DNA of 64,000 nucleotides from Desulfosalsimonas propionicica (GTDB lineage Bacteria; Desulfobacterota; Desulfobacteria; Desulfobacterales; Desulfosalsimonadaceae), in NCBI RefSeq assembly GCF_013761005.1, contig NZ_JACDUS010000015.1, forward strand, positions 1 through 64,000, written 5' to 3'. A model generated the notes under the pieces. That model was not told where the DNA came from. It did not search any database and worked only from the letters and a program-made list of their open reading frames with translations. This document shows positions 42,052-49,593 of this stretch, in pieces (the stretch's first letter is position 1; each line of letters starts with the position of its first letter). Made by a program: the position numbers and the translations under genes.

Positions 42052-43470
42052 TTGTTTTTGTTCAACAGCCGGATATGGTACAGTATTGCAGTTTTTTGCG
42101 GCATTTTGGTATTGTGGACATATGGCTGCGATCAATTAACCGGCTCCATGCCATCCCGGTCCCTGGCGGAAATCAAAAACAGCGGCAAGCTGGTTGTGTT
42201 AACCCGCAATGCCCCCACTACCTATTACATTGATCAAACAGGCCAACCCACTGGTCCGGAATATGATCTGGTTGAATCCTTTGCAGAATTTCTCGGAGTG
42301 GATGTCGAATATCAGATTTGCCAAACTGTTGATCAGGTTTTGACCGATCTGGAACAGGGAAAGGGAGATCTGGCCGCCGCCGGTCTGACCATAACCGAGG
42401 CCCGGGAGGAAAAGTTCCGGTTCTCTCCGCCGTACCAGGAAATCACTCCCCAGGTGGTCACCCGGCGGGACCGCATTCAGCCTGAATCCATTGAAGACCT
42501 GCTGGGTATCGAAATTGTTGTCATTGCCAGCAGCAGCTATGCTGAACGGCTGGCCCATCTCAGGGACACCGAGTATCCGGAGCTGCAGTGGGAGGAGGCT
42601 CAGGATCTGGCCACCGAGCAGCTCCTTTTTGATGTGTGGGCGGCCAATATTGACTGCACCATTGCCGATTCCAATATCGTGGATATCAACCGGCGTTATT
42701 ACCCGCAGCTTATGGCCCCCATCAACCTGGGACGCGCCCAGCAGCTGGGATGGGCCATGGCACCCCGCAGGCGTGATCTTTCCCGGGCCATTGCCAAATG
42801 GATGAAGGATTTTGAGCAGACCGGGCAGATGGATCATGTCCATGAAAAATACTATGGGTTTTTTGAGGCCTTTGATTACGTGGACACCATGCGGTATCTG
42901 CGGCGGATCCAGGCACGGTTTCCAAAGTACCGGGAGTATTTCCGCCAGGCTGCGGAAAAATATGATCTGCCCTTTGATCTGCTCGCGGCCCAGGCTTACC
43001 AGGAATCCCATTGGAATCCGCATGCCGTCAGCCCCACGGGTGTTCGCGGCATCATGATGCTGACGCTGACAACAGCCAGGGAAATGGGCGTGTCCAACCG
43101 CCTGGATCCCAGGCAAAGTATATTCGGCGGCGCCAAATATCTGGCCCGGCTCAAAAAAAGCTTCAGCGAAAAAGTGACCGAACCGGATCTGACCTGGCTG
43201 GCCCTGGCGGCCTACAATGTGGGCCGGGGTCATTTGCACGATGCCCAGATACTGGCCCGGAAATTGGGTCTAAGTCCGCATTCATGGCGGGATCTTAAGC
43301 AGGTGTTGCCGTTGCTGGCCGATCAGGAGTATTATAAAGATTTGAAATATGGTTATGCCCGGGGATATGAACCGGTGCGCTATGTGCGAAACATTCGTGA
43401 ATACCGGCATATTTTGAGAAATGATCTTAACAACGCTGACGCTAATTCGCAGCAGGCCAGCAGCCAATAG
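42052..43470 (+). CDS. mltF: Membrane-bound lytic murein transglycosylase F-like protein
   Basis: A 472-residue envelope protein. A hydrophobic N-terminus (about 8-25, ending TYGC, a possible lipobox at Cys26) precedes a family 3 solute-binding domain (about 40-270, GKLVVLTRNAPTTYYIDQTGQPTGPEYDL). A lytic transglycosylase SLT domain (about 290-440) follows, with catalytic Glu in AQAYQESHWNPHAVSPTGVRG and GGAKYL and AAYNVGRGH motifs. This is the MltF architecture: peptidoglycan cleavage at the outer membrane with a regulatory substrate-binding-like domain. The start is TTG, chosen because AGGAGG lies five bases upstream. Confidence 0.88.
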   Translation: MFLFNSRIWYSIAVFCGILVLWTYGCDQLTGSMPSRSLAEIKNSGKLVVLTRNAPTTYYIDQTGQPTGPEYDLVESFAEFLGVDVEYQICQTVDQVLTDLEQGKGDLAAAGLTITEAREEKFRFSPPYQEITPQVVTRRDRIQPESIEDLLGIEIVVIASSSYAERLAHLRDTEYPELQWEEAQDLATEQLLFDVWAANIDCTIADSNIVDINRRYYPQLMAPINLGRAQQLGWAMAPRRRDLSRAIAKWMKDFEQTGQMDHVHEKYYGFFEAFDYVDTMRYLRRIQARFPKYREYFRQAAEKYDLPFDLLAAQAYQESHWNPHAVSPTGVRGIMMLTLTTAREMGVSNRLDPRQSIFGGAKYLARLKKSFSEKVTEPDLTWLALAAYNVGRGHLHDAQILARKLGLSPHSWRDLKQVLPLLADQEYYKDLKYGYARGYEPVRYVRNIREYRHILRNDLNNADANSQQASSQ

Positions 43471-43525
43471 ATGCCTCAATTCAGGAAATAGAATCCTTTT
43501 CACGCAAAGCCAAGGAGAAGTCGAA

Positions 43526-43819
43526 ATGATTGCCGTTATCGCCAAAATTCCGGTTGTGCCGGAAAAAAAGCAGCAGGCCCTGGAAGTGATCCGGAATTTG
43601 ATGAAGGAAGTGGCCAACGAGGAAGGCACCCTTTTCTATAGTGTCAATGTCAGTGATCAGGATCCCAATACCCTGGTTTTTATTGAGCGCTACAAAGACA
43701 TGGAGGCGGTAAGCGCCCATAGTTCCACTCCGCATTTCAAGGCGTTTATGTCCAAAGTGGCTGAATTCGGGGCGGCAAAGCCTGAAATTACTCTCTATGA
43801 GGAGATTGAATCGGTCTGA
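43526..43819 (+). CDS. Antibiotic biosynthesis monooxygenase (ABM) domain protein
   Basis: A 97-residue single-domain protein of the dimeric ferredoxin-like ABM fold. It opens MIAVIAKIPVVPEKKQQALEVI and has the typical EEGTLFYSVNVSDQDPNTLVFIERY strand/helix pattern, then HSSTPHFKAF. Family members include quinol monooxygenases and many uncharacterised enzymes; a specific reaction cannot be given. The ATG at 43526 follows an AAGGAG site with eight bases spacing; longer frames run back into the transglycosylase gene and are rejected. Confidence 0.82.
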   Translation: MIAVIAKIPVVPEKKQQALEVIRNLMKEVANEEGTLFYSVNVSDQDPNTLVFIERYKDMEAVSAHSSTPHFKAFMSKVAEFGAAKPEITLYEEIESV

Positions 43820-43833
43820 TCCGGAAAAAGACC

Positions 43834-43863
43834 GGTCCGCCGGGCTGGCAGCAAAAGCGGACC
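43834..43863. terminator. Possible convergent stem-loop
   Basis: GGTCCGC and GCGGACC form a 7-base stem with a 16-base loop between two convergent gene ends (stops at 43819 and 43873). There is no T-tract, so termination efficiency is doubtful. Confidence 0.3.
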
Positions 43864-43872
43864 AGCGGGGGT

Positions 43873-44472
43873 TTAGCGGTCGCGATTCTGTTTGACCCGC
43901 AGCAAACCGGGGCTTTTGTGGATGTGCATGAGTGTTGAGCGCTGGCCAAGGTTTAAAAAAACGCTCTCCAGGCGTTCAAACAATACCGGCTGATCCGGCC
44001 AGGTAAAGGTTTTGCGTTCCTGTTCCAGGGCCTTCCACTCCTGGGCTTTGGACGGGCTGGGGGCAAATGCCTGTTGTCTGGCGGGATGACAGATAAACAT
44101 TTCGCAAACAATGGGTTTGACCTGCCAGGCGCACCCGCTTTGGGTCAGGAAAATGCATTTTCCGCCAGGGGCCGGAGAGTCGATGGCCAGCTCGAGATGG
44201 TCGAGCTGGCGGGTTGTGGACTGGAGCGCATTGATGACCACGTCGGCAAAAAACACGATAATGCCGTCTTTGGTGCAGCAGCCGCTGATGCCGGTTGTAA
44301 AGCATTTTTTTTCGCACACCGGCTCTATGTGGGCATTGTAGAACCGGGCGGTTTTTTGCCGGAAGTCCAGGTACGCGGTGATCTGTTTTTCAAGATCCTC
44401 AAGCGGAATTTGATGCAGATGCCGGCGTACGATTTGCAGTGTCTCGCGCTGTTCCATCTGGTAGTCGTTCAT
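43873..44472 (-). CDS. Cysteine-cluster protein (YkgJ-like)
   Basis: A 199-residue cytoplasmic protein with the cysteine arrangement of the zinc/iron-chelating YkgJ-type family: CEKKC near residue 54, SGCC near 64, GGKCIFL near 102, GCAWQVKPIVCEMFIC near 111-126. The cysteines probably ligate a metal or iron-sulfur centre. Function is unknown; some members are linked to redox or metal homeostasis. It lies 12 bases downstream of the DUF3786-type gene and is probably cotranscribed with it. Confidence 0.6.
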   Translation of the reverse strand: MNDYQMEQRETLQIVRRHLHQIPLEDLEKQITAYLDFRQKTARFYNAHIEPVCEKKCFTTGISGCCTKDGIIVFFADVVINALQSTTRQLDHLELAIDSPAPGGKCIFLTQSGCAWQVKPIVCEMFICHPARQQAFAPSPSKAQEWKALEQERKTFTWPDQPVLFERLESVFLNLGQRSTLMHIHKSPGLLRVKQNRDR

Positions 44473-44484
44473 GGCGGCCCCGGA

Positions 44485-45090
44485 CTATTGGTCTGTGATC
44501 TCAAGAATTTTTTTGGACGTATATTCTCCTGTGTCCGCCAGTGCATCTGTTGGCAGAAACCGGTGGGCATTGGCAGAAAACAGGCAGGTCACGGAAGCCG
44601 GGAAGTCCTCGTCCGCTTTATAGACAATATAGCACAAGGCGATTTTGGGAAGCGGCTGTACCACGAACGCAAAATCGCCGCTCACTGCCGGTGGTGCATC
44701 CCGGCCGCAGAGCTGATCCCGAATGCGGGGCCGGGCCTTATCCAGATCTTCAACCCGGGCAACCAGGATCTGTTCGGTGTGTGTGGCAAATGCGCCTGAA
44801 TAGGGCATGCTGCCGGGCATTTCCTTAAAAGCGCAAAACGGTTCGGCAATCATTGGCGCATCACAGGCATTGATGGCATACAGGGATATCAGAATTCCAA
44901 GCACGGAAGGACATTTTTGGCCGTCCATGTCAATGCCCTCAGGGGATATGGTGCAGGTTTGGCCGAAGGCCGGGAATCTGAAACGGCTGCCCTGCCTTTC
45001 TGCAGGCAGCCTGCGGGCAAGATCGGCGGGCATGTCCGCATACAGGCGCCGGAGATTGTCAATGACGATTTTTTCATAATTGTCAGCCAT
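44485..45090 (-). CDS. DUF3786-type protein
   Basis: A 201-residue protein resembling the DUF3786 family that is frequent in anaerobic Desulfobacterota and Firmicutes. It has CTISPEGIDMDGQKCPSVLGI-type sequence near residue 46, a LISLYAINA segment near 67, and FVVQPLPKIALCYIVYKADEDFPASVTCLFSANA near 140-173, the most characteristic part. No catalytic motif or membrane segment is apparent. Function unknown; it forms a two-gene unit with the downstream cysteine-cluster gene and is divergent from the acyltransferase gene at 45169. Confidence 0.65.
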   Translation of the reverse strand: MADNYEKIVIDNLRRLYADMPADLARRLPAERQGSRFRFPAFGQTCTISPEGIDMDGQKCPSVLGILISLYAINACDAPMIAEPFCAFKEMPGSMPYSGAFATHTEQILVARVEDLDKARPRIRDQLCGRDAPPAVSGDFAFVVQPLPKIALCYIVYKADEDFPASVTCLFSANAHRFLPTDALADTGEYTSKKILEITDQ

Positions 45091-45168
45091 GACCGGGACC
45101 CTTTTGTACTTGTTTCGGATTTTCCGAATTTTATATCATATTCTCGTGAAAGGATAAAGCACTGCAAT

Positions 45169-45873
45169 ATGAATAACTTTTCCTGGAAGGACAGAATCAA
45201 ACTGGAGGTCACCGCGTTTTTGGCGGTCAACCTGGTGCGCCTGTGGTTTGGCACCGTGCGCGTGGAAATATTGAACCGGCCGGTGTATGAAAAATACTTC
45301 AGGGATGAACACAGCGGCAATGTGGTGGCCGGATCCTGGCATCGACATGCGATTTTTTTGTTTTATTTTTTCCGAACCCTTGGGCCCCGGGGCATTATGA
45401 TCAGCCGCAGCCGCGATGGAGAGCTTACCGCCAGGATTGCCGAACATCTGGGTTATACACCGGTGCGTGGATCTTCGTCAAAAGGGGGAATCCAGGCGCT
45501 TTCCGCCATGGTGGATTACCTGAAGGATGGGCGGGAAAAACGGCTTTGCGGAACCGCCGTGGACGGTCCCAGGGGCCCGGCGCGGAAAATGAAAAAAGGC
45601 ATGGCCGTGCTGGCCATGCAAAGCGGCTCCTGGTTCGTGCCCATGGCCTGCTCGGGTACGCGGGTGATGACGTTTAAACGGGCATGGGACAAAACCATCA
45701 TTCCCAAGCCCTTCAGCAAGGTGGTCATTGATTTCGGCGAGCCGGTGAAAATCCCGGAAGATGCCACAGATGAGCAATTTGCCCGCATCTGCAGGGACCT
45801 GGAAGCCGAGCTCAATCGACTCACCGACAAGGTGGACCGCAAATGCGGTTACACGGGTGTGCCGGAAGATTGA
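45169..45873 (+). CDS. Lysophospholipid acyltransferase family protein, DUF374 type
   Basis: A 234-residue membrane-associated protein of the DUF374 acyltransferase-like family. It has SWHRHAIFLFYFF near residue 55 (the W-H-x-x-x family motif), MISRSRDGELTARIAEHLG near 79, VRGSSSKGGIQAL near 101, and GTAVDGPRGPARKMKKG near 127. It may transfer an acyl chain to lipid A or another lipid. The frame extends upstream to 44917, across the divergent gene; the ATG at 45169 is chosen because the conserved region begins there and AAGGA lies upstream, although the spacing (about 14) is long. Confidence 0.75.
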   Translation: MNNFSWKDRIKLEVTAFLAVNLVRLWFGTVRVEILNRPVYEKYFRDEHSGNVVAGSWHRHAIFLFYFFRTLGPRGIMISRSRDGELTARIAEHLGYTPVRGSSSKGGIQALSAMVDYLKDGREKRLCGTAVDGPRGPARKMKKGMAVLAMQSGSWFVPMACSGTRVMTFKRAWDKTIIPKPFSKVVIDFGEPVKIPEDATDEQFARICRDLEAELNRLTDKVDRKCGYTGVPED

Positions 45874-45901
45874 GCCCGGCCTCCCCATCCCGCAGCCGGG
45901 C
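45874..45901. terminator. Possible convergent stem-loop
   Basis: GCCCGGC and GCCGGGC form a perfect 7-base stem with a 14-base loop directly after the stop of the acyltransferase gene and just before the stop of the convergent molybdopterin oxidoreductase gene. No T-tract. Confidence 0.35.
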
Positions 45902-45918
45902 AGGCCATTGAGCAGTAT

Positions 45919-48006
45919 CTATTTGACCTTGCTTACTTTCACGAAGTTTTCCTGCAGGGCCACAGCGCCGCCCACTGGATCCCATTTTTTCAGCGCGCCC
46001 GGCATGAACTTGTTGTCCGCCAGTCCTTTGCCGTAGGCACGGCTTTCCACTGGCAGCTTGTGACCGAACCCGTGCAGCACGAACACGGCTTCCGGGTGGA
46101 TAAAATCGGTCACCTTTGCCTTGATCTGTTCGGTGTAACCGTTATTTGAAACATTGACAGTCTCATTGTTTTCAATATGCAGTTTTTCCGCTGCATCAGT
46201 ATGAATCCAGAGCACGTTTTCGGGCACCAGTTCGCCCAGAACCGGATTGTTGACCGTATGGCCCTGGGTGTGCTGCGCGCAGCGGCCGAATGTGAGCCGG
46301 AAAGAGCCTTCCGGCGGGCTTTGAGCGGATTCATAGGGTTTCAGGGAAGGCATTCCCAGGTCCTCGAGCTTTTGGGATATAATTTCAAATTTTCCGCTCT
46401 TTGTGCCGAATTTCAAATTATCCCGGTCCTTGTAAACCGGCCCTTCGGTTAACTTGACCATGCCGGTTTCGTTAAAATCCTCAATGGAGACCCCTGTGCC
46501 CTGGAGCTGGAAGTTCCAGACGTCTTCGATTTTGTCATAGGCCAGTTCGTTTATGCCCAGACGCCGGGCCAGGCCGGAAAAGATTTCCCAGCAGGCCTTG
46601 GTGTCAAACCGGGGCTCAACCGCCCGGCGGCGCATGAAGAAATAGGGCTGGATGGCATTTTTGGCGGCAAGCACGCTGTCGCGTTCCAAATACGGGGACA
46701 GAGGCAGCACAACATCAGCATACCATGCCGTGTCACACCAGGTAAAGGTAACCGATACCAGCAGATCCAGGTTGTCAAAGATCTGCCTGAGGCGGTCCGG
46801 CTCGGGATAAGCCATCAAGGGATCGTGCCGGAATGCGATATAGCTCTTTACCGGGTACGGATCTCCGGTTTCCATGGCTTCGTAGAGCAGGTGGGCCAGT
46901 CCCGGGCCCTCGTCAAAGTGGGTGTATCGCCACCCCACGCCATCGGCGCGTTTTTCCTTGGGCTTTTCAAAAAGATCCATAAATTTTTTCAACCCGGAAT
47001 AGCCCGCATCCTTGGGTTTGTTGACAAAGGGCAGGCCGCCTTTGGCGCCGTAGGAGCCCAGCAGGGCATTGATGATGTAAATGGAACGGCACAAATAGAA
47101 GGTGGTGTCATACCGGGCCATCATCCAGCCCGGATGCCAGAGCACGGCCGGAGCGTCCTTTGCCAGTTGATGGACAAAGGACGAAATCTGGGCCGCCGGC
47201 ACACCGGTTTCCTTTTCCGCCCACTGGGGTGTGTAATCCTTGACAAAGGATTTCAGGGCTTCCAGGTCCTGGATGTATTTGCGGGCAAAATCCTTGTTGT
47301 AAAGGTCTTTTGTGAGCAGTTCGTTGATGACCGCCAGGTTAAAGGCATAGTCGGTTCCCGGCCGAACCATGAAAAACCGGTCCGCCTTGGTGGCCGACAC
47401 ATTGGCCCGGATATCAATGACGGTCAGCCGGCAGCCTTCATTCATGGCATCGGTCAGATCGTTGACCTCCTGGACCCCTATGGCTTCAAACACGTTGCGC
47501 ATTTGCAGAATCACGTGCTTGGCGTTTCTGTAATCATAGGCCACTTCCTTGCGTCCCGCGCCGCTGACGGATTTGGCGGCGTGCTGGACATTGCGGGCGC
47601 AGGAGGAATCATGGTTGACATAGTTGGGCGATCCCAGGCCTCTTAAAAACGCCCGGTGGAAATCCCGAAACGGACCACCCCGGTCGGATAAGGCCACGCC
47701 CCGGGGGCCGTACTGATCCACCACTTTTTGCAACTTCTCTGCGGTGTAGTCCAGGGCCTCTTCCCAGCTGACTTTCCGCCACTTGCCCTCACCCCGCTGA
47801 CCGTCGCGGATCATGGGATGGCGGATGCGTTCATTATCATTGATCAGGGCTTTTCCGGCCACACCCCGTGCGCAAAGGGAGGTTTTCATACCAGAGGCAT
47901 TGGGGTTGCCGCGAAGAAACCGGATGTTGCTGTTTTCCACTTCCGCCACCATGGGGCATCGAACAGTGCACATCCCGCAGATTGTGTAAACGTTCTCTGT
48001 TGTCAT
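45919..48006 (-). CDS. Molybdopterin-dependent oxidoreductase, PsrA/PhsA-like catalytic subunit
   Basis: A 695-residue DMSO-reductase-superfamily protein. The N-terminal [4Fe-4S] site is CGMCTVRC with a fourth Cys in LCARG. A Cys in NHDSSCARN near residue 150 sits where the molybdenum-ligating Cys of PsrA/PhsA-type enzymes is found. The C-terminal molybdopterin dinucleotide-binding domain includes GRCAQHTQGHTVNNP near 585. There is no twin-arginine signal, so it is cytoplasmic, unlike respiratory thiosulfate or polysulfide reductases. The start at 48006 has AAGGAG nine bases upstream; the frame to 48039 is rejected. It is the last gene of the redox operon. The substrate is unknown; sulfur oxyanion, polysulfide or formate are possibilities. 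Confidence 0.8.
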   Translation of the reverse strand: MTTENVYTICGMCTVRCPMVAEVENSNIRFLRGNPNASGMKTSLCARGVAGKALINDNERIRHPMIRDGQRGEGKWRKVSWEEALDYTAEKLQKVVDQYGPRGVALSDRGGPFRDFHRAFLRGLGSPNYVNHDSSCARNVQHAAKSVSGAGRKEVAYDYRNAKHVILQMRNVFEAIGVQEVNDLTDAMNEGCRLTVIDIRANVSATKADRFFMVRPGTDYAFNLAVINELLTKDLYNKDFARKYIQDLEALKSFVKDYTPQWAEKETGVPAAQISSFVHQLAKDAPAVLWHPGWMMARYDTTFYLCRSIYIINALLGSYGAKGGLPFVNKPKDAGYSGLKKFMDLFEKPKEKRADGVGWRYTHFDEGPGLAHLLYEAMETGDPYPVKSYIAFRHDPLMAYPEPDRLRQIFDNLDLLVSVTFTWCDTAWYADVVLPLSPYLERDSVLAAKNAIQPYFFMRRRAVEPRFDTKACWEIFSGLARRLGINELAYDKIEDVWNFQLQGTGVSIEDFNETGMVKLTEGPVYKDRDNLKFGTKSGKFEIISQKLEDLGMPSLKPYESAQSPPEGSFRLTFGRCAQHTQGHTVNNPVLGELVPENVLWIHTDAAEKLHIENNETVNVSNNGYTEQIKAKVTDFIHPEAVFVLHGFGHKLPVESRAYGKGLADNKFMPGALKKWDPVGGAVALQENFVKVSKVK

Positions 48007-48060
48007 ATCAATTGTCTCCTTTTGTCCATAAAACCGCAAACGCTCAAATTGTTCAGTATG

Positions 48061-48534
48061 TCATCCTTCCTGAAGGATTTCACTGTCATAAATTTCCTCA
48101 AGCCGGCGTTTGTGCCTGAGTTCCTCTTCGGCCAGAAACGAAAAAAGCTTTTCGGACTTTTCGCTGGCGCACCGGCCTTTCCAGGCTTCATAAAAGGCAT
48201 GCGCCTTTTCCTCTTTTTTCATGGCCATGGCAAGGGCCTCCTGATAGCCGATATCCGGTGAAAACCGGACATCGATCATAAAATCGCTCAGGTGCAGGTC
48301 CCTGACGTTGCCGTGTTCATCCAGGTCGGAAAAGGGCTTTTCCGCACTCAGGTCCAGGTCGGCCAGTAGCTGGCGATGCCGCGATTCTTCCTCGGCCATT
48401 TCCCGGAAAAATTCTTTAATGCCTTTGTTTGTGGCAGAATTTGCACAGTCACGGTAAAAGTCCCGGGCCTTTTCTTCCCGGCTGATGGCAAATGCCACCA
48501 CATCGTGCATGGATCTGCAGCTGACCTCTGTCAT
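48061..48534 (-). CDS. Ferritin-like/rubrerythrin-type diiron protein
   Basis: A 157-residue four-helix protein with two internal E...ExxH pairs: REEKARDFY and EEESRHRQL in the first half, KEEKAHAFYEAW and EEELRHKRRL in the second. These are the diiron ligands of the rubrerythrin/ferritin-like superfamily. No rubredoxin domain is attached. Likely role: oxygen or peroxide protection of the iron-sulfur and molybdenum enzymes encoded beside it. The start at 48534 follows GGAGG with five bases spacing; the longer frame to 48606 overlaps the upstream gene and is rejected. Confidence 0.8.
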   Translation of the reverse strand: MTEVSCRSMHDVVAFAISREEKARDFYRDCANSATNKGIKEFFREMAEEESRHRQLLADLDLSAEKPFSDLDEHGNVRDLHLSDFMIDVRFSPDIGYQEALAMAMKKEEKAHAFYEAWKGRCASEKSEKLFSFLAEEELRHKRRLEEIYDSEILQEG

Positions 48535-48548
48535 GGTTTCCTCCGGTG

Positions 48549-49310
48549 TTACATCCGTTTGATGCGCGAAGCGCTTTTTATCCGGTCGGACAACAGTTTC
48601 GCGCATGTTGGACAGTATCGGTGATGTTCCTTGACGTGTGGATGATCATCGGTTCTGTTCTCCACCCGGCTCATGAATTTTGGCGTGGCAAAATAGCGGC
48701 CGCAGGCTTCACATTGCAGCAGCGGGTTCTGACCGATCACCTCGTCGCGGATGGAAATGATGCGAAGCCCGTTTTCATCCTTCTGATGAATCACGCCTGT
48801 GGGACATATGTTCACACATGTGCCGCACCCGATACATTGGTTTTCGGGCCTGGGCACAACATAGGAGACCCCGTTGCGTTTTTCCATTTTTAAGGCGTTG
48901 GCACCCACCAGTTCCTTGCAGGCGCGCACGCAGAGCCGGCATCGGATGCATTCATCCGGGGGTGAGCCCATGTCAATGCCGTGCTTTTCTGCCAGTTTCC
49001 ATATCGCAGGTGCTTCGGGCGCATATTTGGCAAGATTTCGAAAGGCCGTGGTGCGGGCTTTTTGCACGCGCTCGTTGTCCGTGTTCACCTCCATGCCTTC
49101 AACAGGCTTGGCTATGCAGGAAAGTTTGACCTGGGAAGGCTTGCCCGGAACCATCACTTCCACGGCACAGAGCTTACAGGCCCCGGCAGGAGAAAGGGCC
49201 GGATGGTAGCATAAGGCCGGTACATCGATGCCCTGTTTGCGAAGGAGATCGATGAGTCGTTTTTCCGGATCTGCCTGGATTTTTTGGTTATTGACAGTGA
49301 TTTCAACCAT
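48549..49310 (-). CDS. NuoG-like [2Fe-2S]/[4Fe-4S] electron-transfer protein
   Basis: A 253-residue protein like the N-terminal part of NADH dehydrogenase subunit G and of Fe-hydrogenase or formate dehydrogenase partner subunits. Residues 1-80 form a [2Fe-2S] ferredoxin domain (VPALCYHPALSPAGACKLCAVEV, then KLSC). Residues about 120-190 carry two [4Fe-4S] motifs (CIRCRLCVRAC and CIGCGTCVNICP). A C-terminal pair of CxxC motifs (CEACG, CPTCA) could bind zinc or another cluster. It probably passes electrons between the flavoprotein at 49594 and the molybdopterin subunit. The ATG at 49310 is preceded by GGGGGG and starts exactly at the domain; the frame to 49391 is rejected. Confidence 0.82.
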   Translation of the reverse strand: MVEITVNNQKIQADPEKRLIDLLRKQGIDVPALCYHPALSPAGACKLCAVEVMVPGKPSQVKLSCIAKPVEGMEVNTDNERVQKARTTAFRNLAKYAPEAPAIWKLAEKHGIDMGSPPDECIRCRLCVRACKELVGANALKMEKRNGVSYVVPRPENQCIGCGTCVNICPTGVIHQKDENGLRIISIRDEVIGQNPLLQCEACGRYFATPKFMSRVENRTDDHPHVKEHHRYCPTCAKLLSDRIKSASRIKRM

Positions 49311-49335
49311 TGTTTTTCCCCCCGCAGGTGCGTGC

Positions 49336-49548
49336 CTATTGTTCAATGATGCGCAGGCAGTCCTGGGGCAGCCGGTGCGTGCCTTTTTCATCCAGGCTTA
49401 CCTCGATCAACGCATCCGGGTCGTTTTTGCTGACATCCGGATCTGTGATAATGCCGTGGAGCCCGATAAATGCCTCCATGTAATCTTCCCAGCTCTCATC
49501 GGTGGAGCGTTGAAAAATTTCCACTTTCTGGCCCTGTCGAAATGTCAT
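49336..49548 (-). CDS. Small hypothetical protein in the redox operon
   Basis: A 70-residue acidic protein without cysteines, signal peptide or membrane segment. I do not recognise the family; a run such as GQKVEIFQRSTDESWEDYMEAFIG... followed by HGIITDPDV suggests a small beta-rich SH3-like fold. It is probably real: AGGAGG lies eight bases upstream of the ATG, and it fits exactly between the NuoG-like and flavoprotein genes. It may be an assembly factor or small subunit. Confidence 0.65.
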   Translation of the reverse strand: MTFRQGQKVEIFQRSTDESWEDYMEAFIGLHGIITDPDVSKNDPDALIEVSLDEKGTHRLPQDCLRIIEQ

Positions 49549-49593
49549 GATCCTTACCTCCTGACGGGATTGCGGGCAAGTTGCCGAGTTTGA

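Noticed and set aside
42199-43239. 346-codon minus-strand open frame
   Set aside because: Lies wholly inside the mltF-like gene, whose domains are clear; no family resemblance on this strand.
46825-47646. 273-codon plus-strand open frame
   Set aside because: Antisense shadow of the molybdopterin oxidoreductase gene.
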